Part shown: in pieces, positions 23,355 to 33,758 of the stretch | Layout of the letters: every line of letters starts with the position of its first letter | How positions within the stretch are numbered: the first letter of the stretch is position 1 | Assembly (NCBI RefSeq): GCF_003730295.1 | Contig: NZ_QTSZ01000007.1 | Location: 1 to 64,000 of the forward strand | Direction of reading: 5' to 3' | DNA from: Ornithinibacillus gellani | GTDB lineage: Bacteria > Bacillota > Bacilli > Bacillales > Amphibacillaceae | Length of the DNA: 64,000 nt | Translations under genes and position numbers: made by a program | Notes under the pieces: generated by a model | The model's input: the letters and a program-made list of their open reading frames with translations, nothing else | Databases searched by the model: none | Told to the model about the DNA's origin: nothing

Positions 23355-25186
23355 TCGTAGCGCCTCCGCTTCTGGCCCATTAGCGGCAGTGTAAAGTAAA
23401 TGGTCGTTCCTTTACCTTCCTTACTCTTTGCCCAGATTCGACCATGATGCGCCTCTACCAGTTCCTTGGCGATGGCTAAACCAAGTCCTGTACCACCAAG
23501 CTTCCTTGTCCGTGCTTTATCGGCCCGGAAGAAGCGCTCAAAGATTTTATCCAAGCGGTCGTAGGCAATCCCCATCCCTTCGTCCGCAATGCTGATCAGC
23601 AGCTGATGCTTCTGCTTGACGATTTGACAGGTAATGCGACCACCTTCAGGGGAATATTTAATTGCGTTGGAAATAATATTATCCAGCACCTGTGTCATCC
23701 GGTCTTTATCCATCCAGACAAAGTAACGCCCAGCTGGGAAGTCACGCTTCAGCGCAATATGCTCTGGTAAATTCATTTCAAAGCGATCCACAATACCACT
23801 CATATAACCAATAAATTCCGTCCGCTCCCGGTGTAATTCATTTTCCTTGTTATCCATTTTCGATAACTGCAGTAAGTCATTCACCATGCGGATCATTCGC
23901 TTCGTTTCATTTTGGGTTACATCCAAGAACTTCGGAGCAATTTCCCTATCCTCCCAAGCCCCTTCTGTCAATGCCTCAATATAGCTATGCATCGTAGTGA
24001 GTGGGGTCCTGAGCTCGTGCGATACATTCGATACGAATTCACGACGATCCTGTTCCAGCTTCTCCTGCTCGGTTACGTCACTGAGCACCATGATAAAGCC
24101 GGTAATCGTATCATCCTCATCCACAACGGTGGAGAAATTAGCCTTGAGTAAATAAACATCCTCATCCTCACTAAAATCAATGATCATGGAACCAGTATCA
24201 GCTAATTCACTCACATCGACAAACTTCTCATCCAAGCGCAAGGCATCCAAAATAAACTGGTCCATGCTTTCCTCAGGACTTTGACCAATTAACCGGCCGG
24301 CAGCTTCATTCATTAACGTAATGGCCCCGCCACGGTCGGTCGCAATAACACCTTCTGACATGTTTTCCAGTACAGTACTCAGTTTCTGCTGTTCTTTTTC
24401 AATTGTGGCATAGCTTAGCTTTAAGCGGTCATTCATATCATTAAACGTGCCAGCAAGCTGACCAATTTCATCAGAGCTGTACACATTTACCTTCTCCGAA
24501 AAGTCTCCACGGGCAATCGTCTGGACCTGTTCCCGCATTTCCTTGATTGGCTTCGTAATCGTTCGTGCGACGAGTACACCAAGCAAGGCCGAGATGACAA
24601 TGGCCAAAACGGATCCCTTTAAGAAGATTTCATTGATTTCCTGTAATTGGGCATACACACCCTCTAAGGAAGCCTCCAAGTAGATGACTCCAACAATGTT
24701 TTCCTTCGTTTCATTGTACAGTGGCACCGTTTTGACAAAGACACGTTCATTTGCCTTTGGGTCCTGCATCATTCGATCCGGTGAAATACCGAGTAAGAGT
24801 GCTTTTTGAATAATATCTTCCGTCGTTTTTTTACCGATGATGTCGTAGTTGAGGGAATCATTCGTCCCGAGTACCCGACCTTGTAAATTCACGACTTGAA
24901 GGCGAGTGATATCATTCGTATCCCCGCCTTCAACAATTGCCTGCACTTCTTCCTGCAGACTTGGTTCCTGGTCATCATCTGTCCGTTCTTTATTAAATGC
25001 CTGCTCTAAATTATAGCTCAGCAATTTTACACGCTCATCAACGGTTTCTAAAAAACTTTCCGTAAGTCCTTGCTCCAGCTTAGTCGCAAAATAGGAGCCA
25101 ATCACTTGAATCGCAATGAGCAATAATAAAATATAAATGATGATAAATTTGATTTGAATCGATCGAAAAAAACCAACCTTACGCAT
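23351..25186 (-). CDS. walK: WalK sensor histidine kinase
   Basis: The essential sensor of cell-wall homeostasis, 611 residues. It has two membrane helices (about 13-33 and 185-208) flanking an extracytoplasmic sensor domain. HAMP (TKPIKEMREQVQTIARGDF) and a PAS domain (TVLENMSEGVIATDRGGAI) follow. The phosphoacceptor is H390 in SNVSHELRTPLTT, and the ATPase has N-box DNIISNAIKYSPEGG and G-box GGTGLGLAI. It is encoded between walR and walH and phosphorylates WalR. Confidence 0.97.
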   Translation of the reverse strand: MRKVGFFRSIQIKFIIIYILLLLIAIQVIGSYFATKLEQGLTESFLETVDERVKLLSYNLEQAFNKERTDDDQEPSLQEEVQAIVEGGDTNDITRLQVVNLQGRVLGTNDSLNYDIIGKKTTEDIIQKALLLGISPDRMMQDPKANERVFVKTVPLYNETKENIVGVIYLEASLEGVYAQLQEINEIFLKGSVLAIVISALLGVLVARTITKPIKEMREQVQTIARGDFSEKVNVYSSDEIGQLAGTFNDMNDRLKLSYATIEKEQQKLSTVLENMSEGVIATDRGGAITLMNEAAGRLIGQSPEESMDQFILDALRLDEKFVDVSELADTGSMIIDFSEDEDVYLLKANFSTVVDEDDTITGFIMVLSDVTEQEKLEQDRREFVSNVSHELRTPLTTMHSYIEALTEGAWEDREIAPKFLDVTQNETKRMIRMVNDLLQLSKMDNKENELHRERTEFIGYMSGIVDRFEMNLPEHIALKRDFPAGRYFVWMDKDRMTQVLDNIISNAIKYSPEGGRITCQIVKQKHQLLISIADEGMGIAYDRLDKIFERFFRADKARTRKLGGTGLGLAIAKELVEAHHGRIWAKSKEGKGTTIYFTLPLMGQKRRRYE

Positions 25187-25192
25187 GTTAAC

Positions 25193-25897
25193 CTACTCCT
25201 GCTCTGGATTACGCAAATAGTATCCAACGCCACGGCGGGTTACAATCCACATCGGATTACTTGGATTCTCCTCGATTTTTTCGCGCAGTCTTCTTACCGT
25301 TACGTCAACTGTACGAACGTCACCAAAATAATCATAGCCCCAAACCGTTTCTAATAAATGCTCTCTTGTCATCACTTGTCCAATATGACGTGCCAAATAA
25401 TGCAATAGCTCGAATTCACGATGGGTCAATTCAATTTCCTCACCATTCCGCGAAACCGTATATGCATCTGGATGAATCGTCAAGCTGCCAATCTCAATAT
25501 CCTTCGTTGCTTTCATCGTGTCATCCGGTACTTGCTGCTGTCTACGCAGATTCGCCTTTACCCGCGCAATCAGTTCACGATTGCTGAACGGCTTTGTCAC
25601 ATAGTCATCTGCTCCAAGCTCGAGACCCAACACTTTATCAATCTCTGAATCCTTTGCAGTCAGCATAATAATCGGTACGGTCTTCGTTTTTCGAATTTCG
25701 CGGCAAACCTCATTGCCATCCCGATTCGGCAGCATAATATCCAATAAAATTAAATCCGGATTCTCTGCTTCCGCCAATTCAATCGCTTCATCGCCATCAT
25801 ACGCACAAACGACTTCGTAACCTTCTTTTTCCAAATTAAATTTCAATATATCAGCAATAGGCTGTTCATCATCGACAACTAAAATCTTCTGTGCCAA
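25193..25897 (-). CDS. walR: WalR response regulator
   Basis: An OmpR-family activator of autolysin and wall genes. I take the TTG at 25897 as start, which gives 234 residues ([11 protein letters not shown]...), matching the size of WalR elsewhere; the frame extends to 25933 without a better site. Acidic pocket D9-D10 and phosphoacceptor D53 (LILLDIMLP) are present. The winged helix spans about 135-230 with [14 protein letters not shown] as recognition helix. It is the first gene of the wal operon. Confidence 0.96.
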   Translation of the reverse strand: MAQKILVVDDEQPIADILKFNLEKEGYEVVCAYDGDEAIELAEAENPDLILLDIMLPNRDGNEVCREIRKTKTVPIIMLTAKDSEIDKVLGLELGADDYVTKPFSNRELIARVKANLRRQQQVPDDTMKATKDIEIGSLTIHPDAYTVSRNGEEIELTHREFELLHYLARHIGQVMTREHLLETVWGYDYFGDVRTVDVTVRRLREKIEENPSNPMWIVTRRGVGYYLRNPEQE

Positions 25898-26096
25898 TTC
25901 CTTCACTTCCCTTTTCCTCATAATAAACTTCATCTATATGTTTTCATGCATCATTCCTGTTGTAACAAAATAACGCCCTTTCGTACATTTTAACGTACTT
26001 TGACCAAAAAGTCTTTCACCAAAATTATCCCCAGCAGATTGGGTTGTTTTTTTGGCAGATGGTGAAATTGGCGGGTGACTTTTACCCAACAGAAAA

Positions 26097-26139
26097 GCAA
26101 GCCAGTCAGGCGCTACATGCTTTGCCTGGACTAGCTTGC
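26097..26139 (-). terminator. Terminator of the M23 peptidase gene
   Basis: GCAAGC..AGTC.AGGC and its complement form a long imperfect stem, followed on the minus strand by TTTTC. Confidence 0.75.
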
Positions 26140-26146
26140 GGGTATC

Positions 26147-27646
26147 TTATCTATTTAAATAGCTCAGTGGATTTTTCAATGCGCCATTCACATGGACTTC
26201 AAAATGCAAATGGACGCCTGTTGAGTTTCCAGTGGATCCCATGACACCAATCTTCGTTCCTTTTTCAACGACCTGTCCCGGCTTGACTTGGATGGCCGAT
26301 AAATGGGCGTAAATGGTCTGCATGCCATTGTTATGGTTAATCACAATCTTATTTCCGAAGCCACCTTGGTAGCCGGCAGATGTGACAACACCATTGTCGG
26401 CTGCTGTGATGGCACGATTACTTGGGCGCGCAATATCAATTCCTTTATGCATCCTGCCCCAGCGCTGCCCCATCTGACTGGAAACATATCCACCAGACGT
26501 TGGCCAGGATAGCTTGCCGGTTCCGCGTGATGGCACCACCTTCGTACCTTTGACAATGATCTTATCCACTGGTTTTTTGATGACTTTTTCAGCCGTTTTC
26601 TTTTTGCTAACTTCCTTGCCGTTTTTTAGGCTTATCGAATAAACAACTTCTTTCTTTCCTTTTTTACCTTTTTGTTCAAGCTTTTCATCGCCTTTGTACA
26701 TGTCCTTGGAATCAATGACTTCCGTTTCAAATGCGACGTTCTTTTCCTGTTTTTCCTCTTTGGTTACCAAAACATCAAGTAGAGCTTCTCGTTTCTCCAC
26801 CTGAATCTCTTGATCAATTTTCAGGACATCATTTTTCCTCACATCCGGATTTAATTGCAGCAGCTTCTTCGTCGACAAATCATATGCCGCAGCAATTTCA
26901 CTTAATACTTCACCAGACTGAACGAGGTGAACCTTCTCCGCCAATGTTCCTTTTTTCAATAGCTTGACACCTTGTTTTTCCGTTAATAGCGAAGCAGGAT
27001 CCATTTTTTGCTTGCCGATTTGTACCGTTTCTGAGAATTGCACGTCACGAATAGCGGAATAGCCGACCGCGAGCTTCTTTTTCCCTTTATTTAATGTCAG
27101 CTGTACATCCTGCCAAACAGCATCTTCCGCTCCATCAACCACTTCTATACCTGCAAAATCCTTTTCATCTACAAATGCGGTGACATAATCCGTTAACACG
27201 GCAAGCACCGTTTCCTCATCTGGAAAAAAGCCGACAGATGTACCGCCAATGCGTAATTCCACAGCATCTGCTGCTATCGTAAGATTTCCTGCTAATGCAG
27301 CAATCGTTTCGTCATTATTAAAGGATGGTTCGAACATTTTTTCTGGAACGAAGGATATCTCCTCCGCAAAAACAGGATGTACGGAAGGTTCCTCCTGTGC
27401 CGCTGCTTCCAGCTTGTCCTCCATAAATTGCTCTACCACTGCCTGATCGTCCACCTTGCCAATATATGTATCATCTGCGTAGACGTGGTAAACCGTCTGT
27501 AGCTTACCTGTTGCCCATGCAGTCGATGAAACAGAAAAAAGCACACAGATAGCCAATAGGATCAATGCTATAAATGTACCGCTCGGCTTTTTTTGTCTAC
27601 GGAGCTGGCCATTTAAGCCTTCTTTTCGATTGTATTCCCCTGACAC
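26147..27646 (-). CDS. M23-family peptidoglycan endopeptidase with LysM and G5 domains
   Basis: A 499-residue cell-wall hydrolase. A membrane helix at about 23-45 anchors or exports it. A family-specific region is followed by a LysM wall-binding repeat at about 239-284 (HLVQSGEVLSEIAAAY), a G5 domain at about 286-368, and an M23 (LytM) catalytic domain from about 380. Its zinc ligands H400 and D404 (HKGID) and H481 (HLHFEV) are intact. It lies upstream of walR in the same direction, separated by its own terminator. Control by WalR is plausible but not shown. Confidence 0.92.
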   Translation of the reverse strand: MSGEYNRKEGLNGQLRRQKKPSGTFIALILLAICVLFSVSSTAWATGKLQTVYHVYADDTYIGKVDDQAVVEQFMEDKLEAAAQEEPSVHPVFAEEISFVPEKMFEPSFNNDETIAALAGNLTIAADAVELRIGGTSVGFFPDEETVLAVLTDYVTAFVDEKDFAGIEVVDGAEDAVWQDVQLTLNKGKKKLAVGYSAIRDVQFSETVQIGKQKMDPASLLTEKQGVKLLKKGTLAEKVHLVQSGEVLSEIAAAYDLSTKKLLQLNPDVRKNDVLKIDQEIQVEKREALLDVLVTKEEKQEKNVAFETEVIDSKDMYKGDEKLEQKGKKGKKEVVYSISLKNGKEVSKKKTAEKVIKKPVDKIIVKGTKVVPSRGTGKLSWPTSGGYVSSQMGQRWGRMHKGIDIARPSNRAITAADNGVVTSAGYQGGFGNKIVINHNNGMQTIYAHLSAIQVKPGQVVEKGTKIGVMGSTGNSTGVHLHFEVHVNGALKNPLSYLNR

Positions 27647-28018
27647 CTTCGTATCCTCCTTACCAAAACGGAACTTTGCTTGCGCTGTAAGACTTTCTCA
27701 AGGTCTGTTTGTTTATGAATCTATGTAAAAAGCAAAGCCGAATCTAGCTATATGATTTCCACTATTAATTTACCATAGGTCTAATGGATTAGATAGCCGA
27801 TTTTGGTAATGTAAAGAAACTGTATAATAGCTTACAATTTATAACATTTTACAACGATAAATTTGATGTGTATCGCTAAATTCAAGTCGGATTTTGTCGA
27901 AAAACGTCCCTCTTGTCATCCCACTGTAATATTGGATTCTTCACTACGCTTGGAACCCCCACCACTAGCAAGCAAAAATAATAAGCTAGATTCGGATGTC
28001 CAAATCTAGCTTACTCCT
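27647..28018. other. Intergenic region between the M23 peptidase and dnaC
   Basis: About 370 bp with no supported gene. It holds the dnaC terminator at 27983-28012 and, near 27735, a 12-base segment (CCGAATCTAGCT) complementary to the left arm of that terminator. A promoter for the peptidase gene must lie here, but I could not fix its boxes. Confidence 0.5.
27983..28012 (-). terminator. Terminator of dnaC
   Basis: AAGCTAGATT and ATCTAGCTT pair around a short loop six bases past the dnaC stop. T-rich sequence follows on the minus strand. Confidence 0.75.
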
Positions 28019-29383
28019 TTACACCTGCATAGGTTCAGGTGGGATGTCGCTCGTATCATAGCGGTGATCCAGGTCAACGAATTTATTGTATTCCTTCACG
28101 AAGGCCAGCTCGACTGTGCCGACTGGACCGTTACGTTGCTTGGATATAATAATTTCGATGATATTCTGTTTTTCAGATTCCTGATCATAATAATCATCAC
28201 GATATAGGAATCCAACGATATCCGCATCCTGCTCAATACTTCCAGATTCACGTAAGTCTGACATCATCGGACGCTTGTCCTGGCGTTGCTCTACGCCACG
28301 GGAAAGCTGTGATAAGGCAATAAGCGGTACGTTCAGTTCCCGTGCCAAGCCTTTTAGGGAACGTGAAATTTCCGAAACCTCTTGCTGCCGGTTTTCCTTG
28401 GAATTGACACTACCTTGAATGAGCTGCAAATAGTCGATCAATATCATCCCAAGTCCGTGCTCCTGCTTCAAGCGACGGCATTTGGAACGGATTTCACTGA
28501 CCCGAATACCTGGAGTATCATCAATAAAAATTCCAGCATTGGACAAGGAACCCATTGCCATCGTAAGCTTGCCCCAGTCCTCTGCAATCAATTGTCCATT
28601 TCGGAGCCGCTGGGCATCGATATTACCTTCTGCACAAAGCATCCGCTGAACGAGCTGCTCCGCGCCCATCTCCAGGCTGAATATCGCAACATTTTCATCT
28701 GTGTTAACGGCCACGTTTTGCGCTACATTCAGGGCAAAGGCAGTTTTACCAACAGATGGTCTTGCTGCCACAATGATTAAGTCATTACGCTGGAACCCCG
28801 ATGTAATGCGGTCCAGATCCCGGAATCCAGTTGGAATCCCAGTAATATCTGTCTTCGATTGGTGAAGCTGTTCAATATTATCGTATACCTCTATGAGTAC
28901 ATCTTTAATTTGTTTAAAGGAACCGGAATTTTGTCTGCCGGATACCTCAAGGATACCTTTTTCCGCTTCATTCAGGACATCCTCGACCGCATCCTCATTA
29001 TCAAAGGAATTGGTGACAATATCTGTTGCCGTTCGAATGAGTCGTCGCAATACCGCCTTTTCTTCGACAATACGGCTGTAGTAACCGATATTTGCTGCAG
29101 TTGGTACACTCGTTGCAATCTCTGTTAAGTACGATACGCCGCCAGCTTCCTCTAGATTTTTGCTATTCTCAAGCGCTGCGGTGACCGTTACGACATCAAT
29201 TGCCTCGCCACGATCGGCTAGACGCATCATCGCTTCAAATATCCGTTGATGCCCTGCCCGGTAAAAATCCTGCGGAAGCAAAATTTCGGAAGCCGTTGAA
29301 AATGCCTCTGGCTCTAAGAAGATAGCACCGATGACGGCCTGTTCAGCCTCAATATTATGTGGTGGTCTGCGTCCTGCTTCCAT
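28019..29383 (-). CDS. dnaC: Replicative DNA helicase (DnaB family)
   Basis: The hexameric 5'-3' helicase at the fork, called DnaC in B. subtilis and DnaB in E. coli. From the ATG at 29383 (AGGAGG nine bases upstream) it has 454 residues, the same as the B. subtilis protein as I recall. The N-terminal scaffold domain (NIEAEQAVIGAIFLEP) is followed by the RecA-like motor: Walker A ARPSVGKTAFAL, Walker B LGMILIDYLQLI and motif ALSQLSRGVEQR. It is downstream of rplI, as in B. subtilis. Confidence 0.97.
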   Translation of the reverse strand: MEAGRRPPHNIEAEQAVIGAIFLEPEAFSTASEILLPQDFYRAGHQRIFEAMMRLADRGEAIDVVTVTAALENSKNLEEAGGVSYLTEIATSVPTAANIGYYSRIVEEKAVLRRLIRTATDIVTNSFDNEDAVEDVLNEAEKGILEVSGRQNSGSFKQIKDVLIEVYDNIEQLHQSKTDITGIPTGFRDLDRITSGFQRNDLIIVAARPSVGKTAFALNVAQNVAVNTDENVAIFSLEMGAEQLVQRMLCAEGNIDAQRLRNGQLIAEDWGKLTMAMGSLSNAGIFIDDTPGIRVSEIRSKCRRLKQEHGLGMILIDYLQLIQGSVNSKENRQQEVSEISRSLKGLARELNVPLIALSQLSRGVEQRQDKRPMMSDLRESGSIEQDADIVGFLYRDDYYDQESEKQNIIEIIISKQRNGPVGTVELAFVKEYNKFVDLDHRYDTSDIPPEPMQV

Positions 29384-29418
29384 CGACATTTTCCTCCTCT
29401 TTTCATGCTGTACCATAC

Positions 29419-29865
29419 CTATTGTGCGTCGACATGTACTTTTACGCTACCGGAAACTTCTGGATGCAGCTTCACAGGTACAACTGTATAGCCTAATGCA
29501 CGAATTGGTTGGTCAAGCTCAATCTTACGACGATCTACCTTGATCTTATGCTGTTTTTTCAGTTCTTCCGCAATTTGTTTACTCGTGATGGAACCGAATA
29601 AACGACCGCCTTCTCCAGCCTTTGCTTTGATTTCAACACTTAATTCAGCAAGCTTATCCTTCAAGTTCATCGCTTCTTCTTTTTCACGCTGCTCTTGTTG
29701 TTCGTCCTTCTTCTTCTGATTCTCTAACGCCTTCAAATTGCCAGGGGTTGCTTCAATGGCAAGATTATTTTTAAGCAAGTAGTTTCGTGCATATCCGAGT
29801 GAAACGTTCTTTACTTCGCCTTTTTTTCCTTTGCCTTTTACATCTTCAATAAAAATTACTTTCAT
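29419..29865 (-). CDS. rplI: 50S ribosomal protein bL9
   Basis: A 148-residue bL9, which binds 23S rRNA and affects frame maintenance. The signature region [17 protein letters not shown] is present near residue 25, then the long connecting helix rich in Lys and Glu ([22 protein letters not shown]) and the C-terminal globular domain. Its ATG overlaps the gdpP stop by four bases, so the two are coupled, as in other bacilli. Confidence 0.98.
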   Translation of the reverse strand: MKVIFIEDVKGKGKKGEVKNVSLGYARNYLLKNNLAIEATPGNLKALENQKKKDEQQEQREKEEAMNLKDKLAELSVEIKAKAGEGGRLFGSITSKQIAEELKKQHKIKVDRRKIELDQPIRALGYTVVPVKLHPEVSGSVKVHVDAQ

Positions 29866-31835
29866 TCTTGATTGCTCCCCTCATAAAATTCATCTAATAT
29901 ACCTTTTAGCTCTGCTTCAGCTGCATCAATTGTCGTATCCTCCAGCTGTGTAGCAGCATTGGTTAAGTGACCGCCACCATGCATCCGCTCCATAATCACC
30001 TGCACATTAATATCGCCAAGTGACCTGGCACTAATTCCAATCTTTCCATCCTTACGCTCTGAAATCACGAAGGAAGCATTTACGCCACTCATCGTGAGCA
30101 AGGTATCCGCTGTTTGTGCTAATAATACTGGGCCATATTTTTGCCCGTGAGCTGCTTTGGCAATGGCAATATGCTCATGATAAATTTCCGCATGCTCAAT
30201 CAGTTTCGAGCGTCTAATATATTGATCCAGGTCTTCCTTCAGCAGCTGTTGAACAAGAATCGTATCAGCCCCCTTGGAGCGCAAGTAGGAAGCAGCATCA
30301 AACGTACGCGAGCCCGTACGAAGGGTAAAGCTCTTCGTATCGACAATAATCCCTGCCAGCATTGCCGTCGCCTCGAGCATCGTCAGCTTCTTTCCTTTCG
30401 GCTGATATTCCAACAGCTCTGTCACCAGCTCTGCTGTAGAGGACGCGTATGGTTCCATATAAACAAGCGTTGGATTTTCAATAAAGTCTTCGCCACGACG
30501 ATGGTGGTCAATTACAACGGTATGTGCCGCCTTACGTAATAATTTACTTTCTGCGACCATGGACGGCTTATGTGTGTCCACTACTACAAGTAAGCTGTCA
30601 TCCGTAATAAGATCCATTGCATCGGATGGTTCGATAAAATACTGCCATAGCTCTGCATCATTTTGGATGGCGTCCACCAGTCGGCTTACCCCAATATCTA
30701 CATCATCCGGGTCAAAGACGATATGTCCTTCCACCCCATTCGTTCGAACCAAATTAAGAATCCCAATCGCACCGCCAAGCGCATCCATATCCGGTGATTT
30801 ATGTCCCATGATAATGACACGATCACTGGCCGTTACCAGCTCTTTCAGTGCGTGAGAAATCACTCTTGCCCGTACCCGCGTACGTTTTTCCATTGGATTT
30901 GTTTTCCCACCATAAAAACGCACCTTACCAGACTCTTCCTTGATGACGACCTGGTCACCACCACGTCCCAATGCCAAATCTAGGCTGGATTGGGCCAGTT
31001 GACCAAGCTCCGGTAAACCGTAGGCCCCAAAGCCGACACCAAAGCTAAGTGTGACCGGATTACGATTCTCTTCATCCAATTCACGGACTTCGTCGAGGAT
31101 ATCGAATTTAGACTGCTCCAATCGTTCCAAAATTTCCTTTGTCCCAACTGCTAAAAACCGCTCCTGTGATGTCCGTTTTAAATATAAACCGTATTGATGA
31201 GCCCACTCATTTAATAAAGTCGTAACAGCCGAGTTCAAACGACTTTTCGCCGTATCATCCATCGTCTGTGTAATTTCCTCATAATTATCGAGAAAAATAA
31301 TAGCAAACACCGCACGTTCATTTTCATAGGAACGCTCTATTTCCGCCTGCTTGGTTCGATCAAATAAATAGATGAGCCGCTCTTCCTTTTTCGCATACGC
31401 TTGAAAGGTAAATGCTTCAAGCTCTATCCAGACCTCTTCTAAATTTTCATTGATCATTGGAATGAGGTCTTCTGACACTTCATTTAATGATTTGCCAAAG
31501 AAATTATCCCCCTCGGCAAACTGATTCATATATGCGTTGGTCCACTCAATTTTATAATCCTCACTGAACAGAATGATACCTATAGGCATTTCCAGTAGTG
31601 CTTCATCGCCTACTTTTTTCACACGATGAGAGAGGGTTGTAATATATTGTTCCGTCTCATCATGCATCACCTTTTCTGTTTTCAGGCTGTAATAAAAGGA
31701 CGCGGCCAAAAACAGTGTCATCAGCAAGCCCAGTATCCACTGGTAATACCAGATGACAACTAGCAGAATCAATGACAGCATATAAATGAGCATTAAATGA
31801 CTGCTTAGTCCCCGTTTTTTTTGTAAATTCGCCAT
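29862..31835 (-). CDS. gdpP: c-di-AMP phosphodiesterase GdpP
   Basis: A 657-residue membrane enzyme that hydrolyses cyclic di-AMP and so affects potassium, wall and beta-lactam responses. Two N-terminal helices (about 12-50), a PAS domain (about 75-135), a degenerate GGDEF domain (about 170-300) and the DHH/DHHA1 catalytic part are visible, with [33 protein letters not shown] and [12 protein letters not shown]. All expected catalytic histidines and aspartates appear. It is the gdpP-rplI-dnaC arrangement known from B. subtilis (yybT). Confidence 0.96.
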   Translation of the reverse strand: MANLQKKRGLSSHLMLIYMLSLILLVVIWYYQWILGLLMTLFLAASFYYSLKTEKVMHDETEQYITTLSHRVKKVGDEALLEMPIGIILFSEDYKIEWTNAYMNQFAEGDNFFGKSLNEVSEDLIPMINENLEEVWIELEAFTFQAYAKKEERLIYLFDRTKQAEIERSYENERAVFAIIFLDNYEEITQTMDDTAKSRLNSAVTTLLNEWAHQYGLYLKRTSQERFLAVGTKEILERLEQSKFDILDEVRELDEENRNPVTLSFGVGFGAYGLPELGQLAQSSLDLALGRGGDQVVIKEESGKVRFYGGKTNPMEKRTRVRARVISHALKELVTASDRVIIMGHKSPDMDALGGAIGILNLVRTNGVEGHIVFDPDDVDIGVSRLVDAIQNDAELWQYFIEPSDAMDLITDDSLLVVVDTHKPSMVAESKLLRKAAHTVVIDHHRRGEDFIENPTLVYMEPYASSTAELVTELLEYQPKGKKLTMLEATAMLAGIIVDTKSFTLRTGSRTFDAASYLRSKGADTILVQQLLKEDLDQYIRRSKLIEHAEIYHEHIAIAKAAHGQKYGPVLLAQTADTLLTMSGVNASFVISERKDGKIGISARSLGDINVQVIMERMHGGGHLTNAATQLEDTTIDAAEAELKGILDEFYEGSNQE

Positions 31836-31994
31836 AACTTCAGCTCCTATTCAGACACACGCCTGATGTAAAAAAACGTGCCTTCCCTTACCCTATATGA
31901 TTACGACCCTCTAGGACATAAGAGGACGAGTCGTCACACGCGCTTATGCCTGTGTTTCCGATTCGTCCCATTCATGCCTGATGGCGTTTATATG

Positions 31995-32942
31995 CTATTT
32001 CTGTGAGAGTCTTTCACGTAATTTAAAGCCTATATCAATTATACCCAAGATTCGTACCAATGGAAGTAATAAAGGTGATAGAATCAGTGACAAAATCAAT
32101 ACAATAACTGGCATCGCCTTTGTTATTTTTTTCTCATTGGCATAATAGAAAATAAAGGAAAAACCTTGAATGACCATAAACAGCCCGGCAAGCATCAGGA
32201 CGTTTTGGGCACCTATATTGACCATTCCCTCTGGCTCCGGATCGAAAAACGTAATAATCAAAGCCAAAAAGTAAAACCAGATAATGGCTGTTGGAAATTG
32301 CAGCTCCTGAAACTTGGGAAAATAGAGCTTCTCTGGTTGTAATCGGTTAATCAGCTTATAGCTAAGCCATTGACTAACCAAAGCCATTAATATCGCTGTC
32401 ATCACGAACCAAACTGGCATTAAGCTCTGGAATAAACCAATCTGCTCCTCGAATAATTGCAGTTGTTGTTCCGCCTGATCACTTAGGCCAACCTGATTAA
32501 ACATGTCACGGCTAAATTGCAGGGATTCCTGAATGGCTTCATTAAATGCTTCTGTTAAATTATATTGAAACAAAAAGGTAGACAGAAAAAATGTCAGTAC
32601 CAAGCCAATCACAAAACCGACCGTACCACGTGCCCATGTTTCATACGCGGATGACCCCTTATGAATCGCAAGCCCAATCATGCTTCCACCAATACCGGCC
32701 AACAGGGTAATTGGCAGGGAAAAGATTGTTGCCAGCAGCATGGAAAGCGCACTCGCTAACATTAGCATGAACAAGGAACCCCGCCAGCCCTGGCGCTGCG
32801 CCAGAATGACAAAAGGTATCGGCAGCATAAACATGACGATAAACGATAGCAACGGAACATAAAAAAAGACTAGCAGCACAATCATATAAATAGACGTCAG
32901 CAGTGCCGCTTCAACTAATGGTTTCGTTTGTTTCATATTCAC
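31995..32942 (-). CDS. yybS: DUF2232 membrane protein (YybS-like)
   Basis: A 315-residue integral membrane protein with about eight hydrophobic segments. The family has a TM-rich fold resembling energy-coupling-factor S components (SLTALSL..). Conserved features are the early KPLVEAALLTSIYMIVLLV segment and the late GFSFIFYYANEKKI. In bacilli it lies just upstream of gdpP, as here, but its function is unknown. The 159-bp gap to gdpP contains only a weak dyad. Confidence 0.85.
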   Translation of the reverse strand: MNMKQTKPLVEAALLTSIYMIVLLVFFYVPLLSFIVMFMLPIPFVILAQRQGWRGSLFMLMLASALSMLLATIFSLPITLLAGIGGSMIGLAIHKGSSAYETWARGTVGFVIGLVLTFFLSTFLFQYNLTEAFNEAIQESLQFSRDMFNQVGLSDQAEQQLQLFEEQIGLFQSLMPVWFVMTAILMALVSQWLSYKLINRLQPEKLYFPKFQELQFPTAIIWFYFLALIITFFDPEPEGMVNIGAQNVLMLAGLFMVIQGFSFIFYYANEKKITKAMPVIVLILSLILSPLLLPLVRILGIIDIGFKLRERLSQK

Positions 32943-33241
32943 ACCTCAATTAAAGATACCAACCCGTTTATCCTATTTAAAGAAAAATAACGTATACAAA
33001 CTAGATGACTGACCGATTAAAAAATCAGATTCATCTTCTTATAATAACATGTTATGTTGGTTTTTTGGGAATAAGATGTTCTTGGGGCTGATTTCCAGGC
33101 TTGATGTTTTTAGGTTTGGAGATTGGATTTGAAGTTGATGCATGTATGGCTGTCACGGAATTGCCACCGTCGTAGTACGCAGAAACGGTTTTATCATATA
33201 TAATATAGGCATCATGGTTTTATAGAATAAGGATGGATTTC

Positions 33242-33730
33242 ATGATTTTTTGGCAAACTTTTTTGGATAGTTTACGATTACCCAGCAAGAAGGCAGTTTT
33301 CAAATTAAATCGTTCCGGGATGGATATCACCGTCATTTACATGTTTATGTTAATATTCCTTGTGCAACTTCCTGTGATGATTAACCAGATTGCGCATCCT
33401 ACTGGGGTTGCTGCATCGTTAAATATATTATTCATGCTTATCTATGTTTTTATGTTTTCTTATCTGCCACTAACGATTATGGTGTTTATTGCTTTATCTA
33501 TCATCGCCTATATCGGAACCTTCATTACCCGAATCATGCAACGGAAATTGCGGTTTTCTATTCTGTGGAAAATGTCTGCTTATGCGACGACGATTCCTTT
33601 ATTGCTTTATGCATTGATTTCCTTTATGTATCCATTGGGCGATCATTGTATGCTGCTCATTATTATTTATGTTTTCTTGTTTTTAATCAAAATTATCTCT
33701 ATTTATCCGAAGCGTCGGAAAAGGAACTAG
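33242..33730 (+). CDS. DUF1189-like membrane protein
   Basis: A protein of about 162 residues with four hydrophobic helices and a basic C-terminus (YPKRRKRN). The N-terminus (FWQTFLDSLRLPSKKAVFKLNRSGMDITVIYMFML) resembles DUF1189 proteins, which are usually longer. The ATG at 33242 has GGATGG upstream; the ATG at 33233 lies inside that site. Convergent with the modulator gene on its right. Function unknown. Confidence 0.6.
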   Translation: MIFWQTFLDSLRLPSKKAVFKLNRSGMDITVIYMFMLIFLVQLPVMINQIAHPTGVAASLNILFMLIYVFMFSYLPLTIMVFIALSIIAYIGTFITRIMQRKLRFSILWKMSAYATTIPLLLYALISFMYPLGDHCMLLIIIYVFLFLIKIISIYPKRRKRN

Positions 33731-33758
33731 CCTGCAGCTCTTTTGCTGCAGGCTTTTC
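33731..33758. terminator. Bidirectional terminator
   Basis: GCCTGCAG and CTGCAGGC pair around CTCTTTTG, followed by TTTT. It separates the convergent DUF1189-like and regulator genes. Confidence 0.85.
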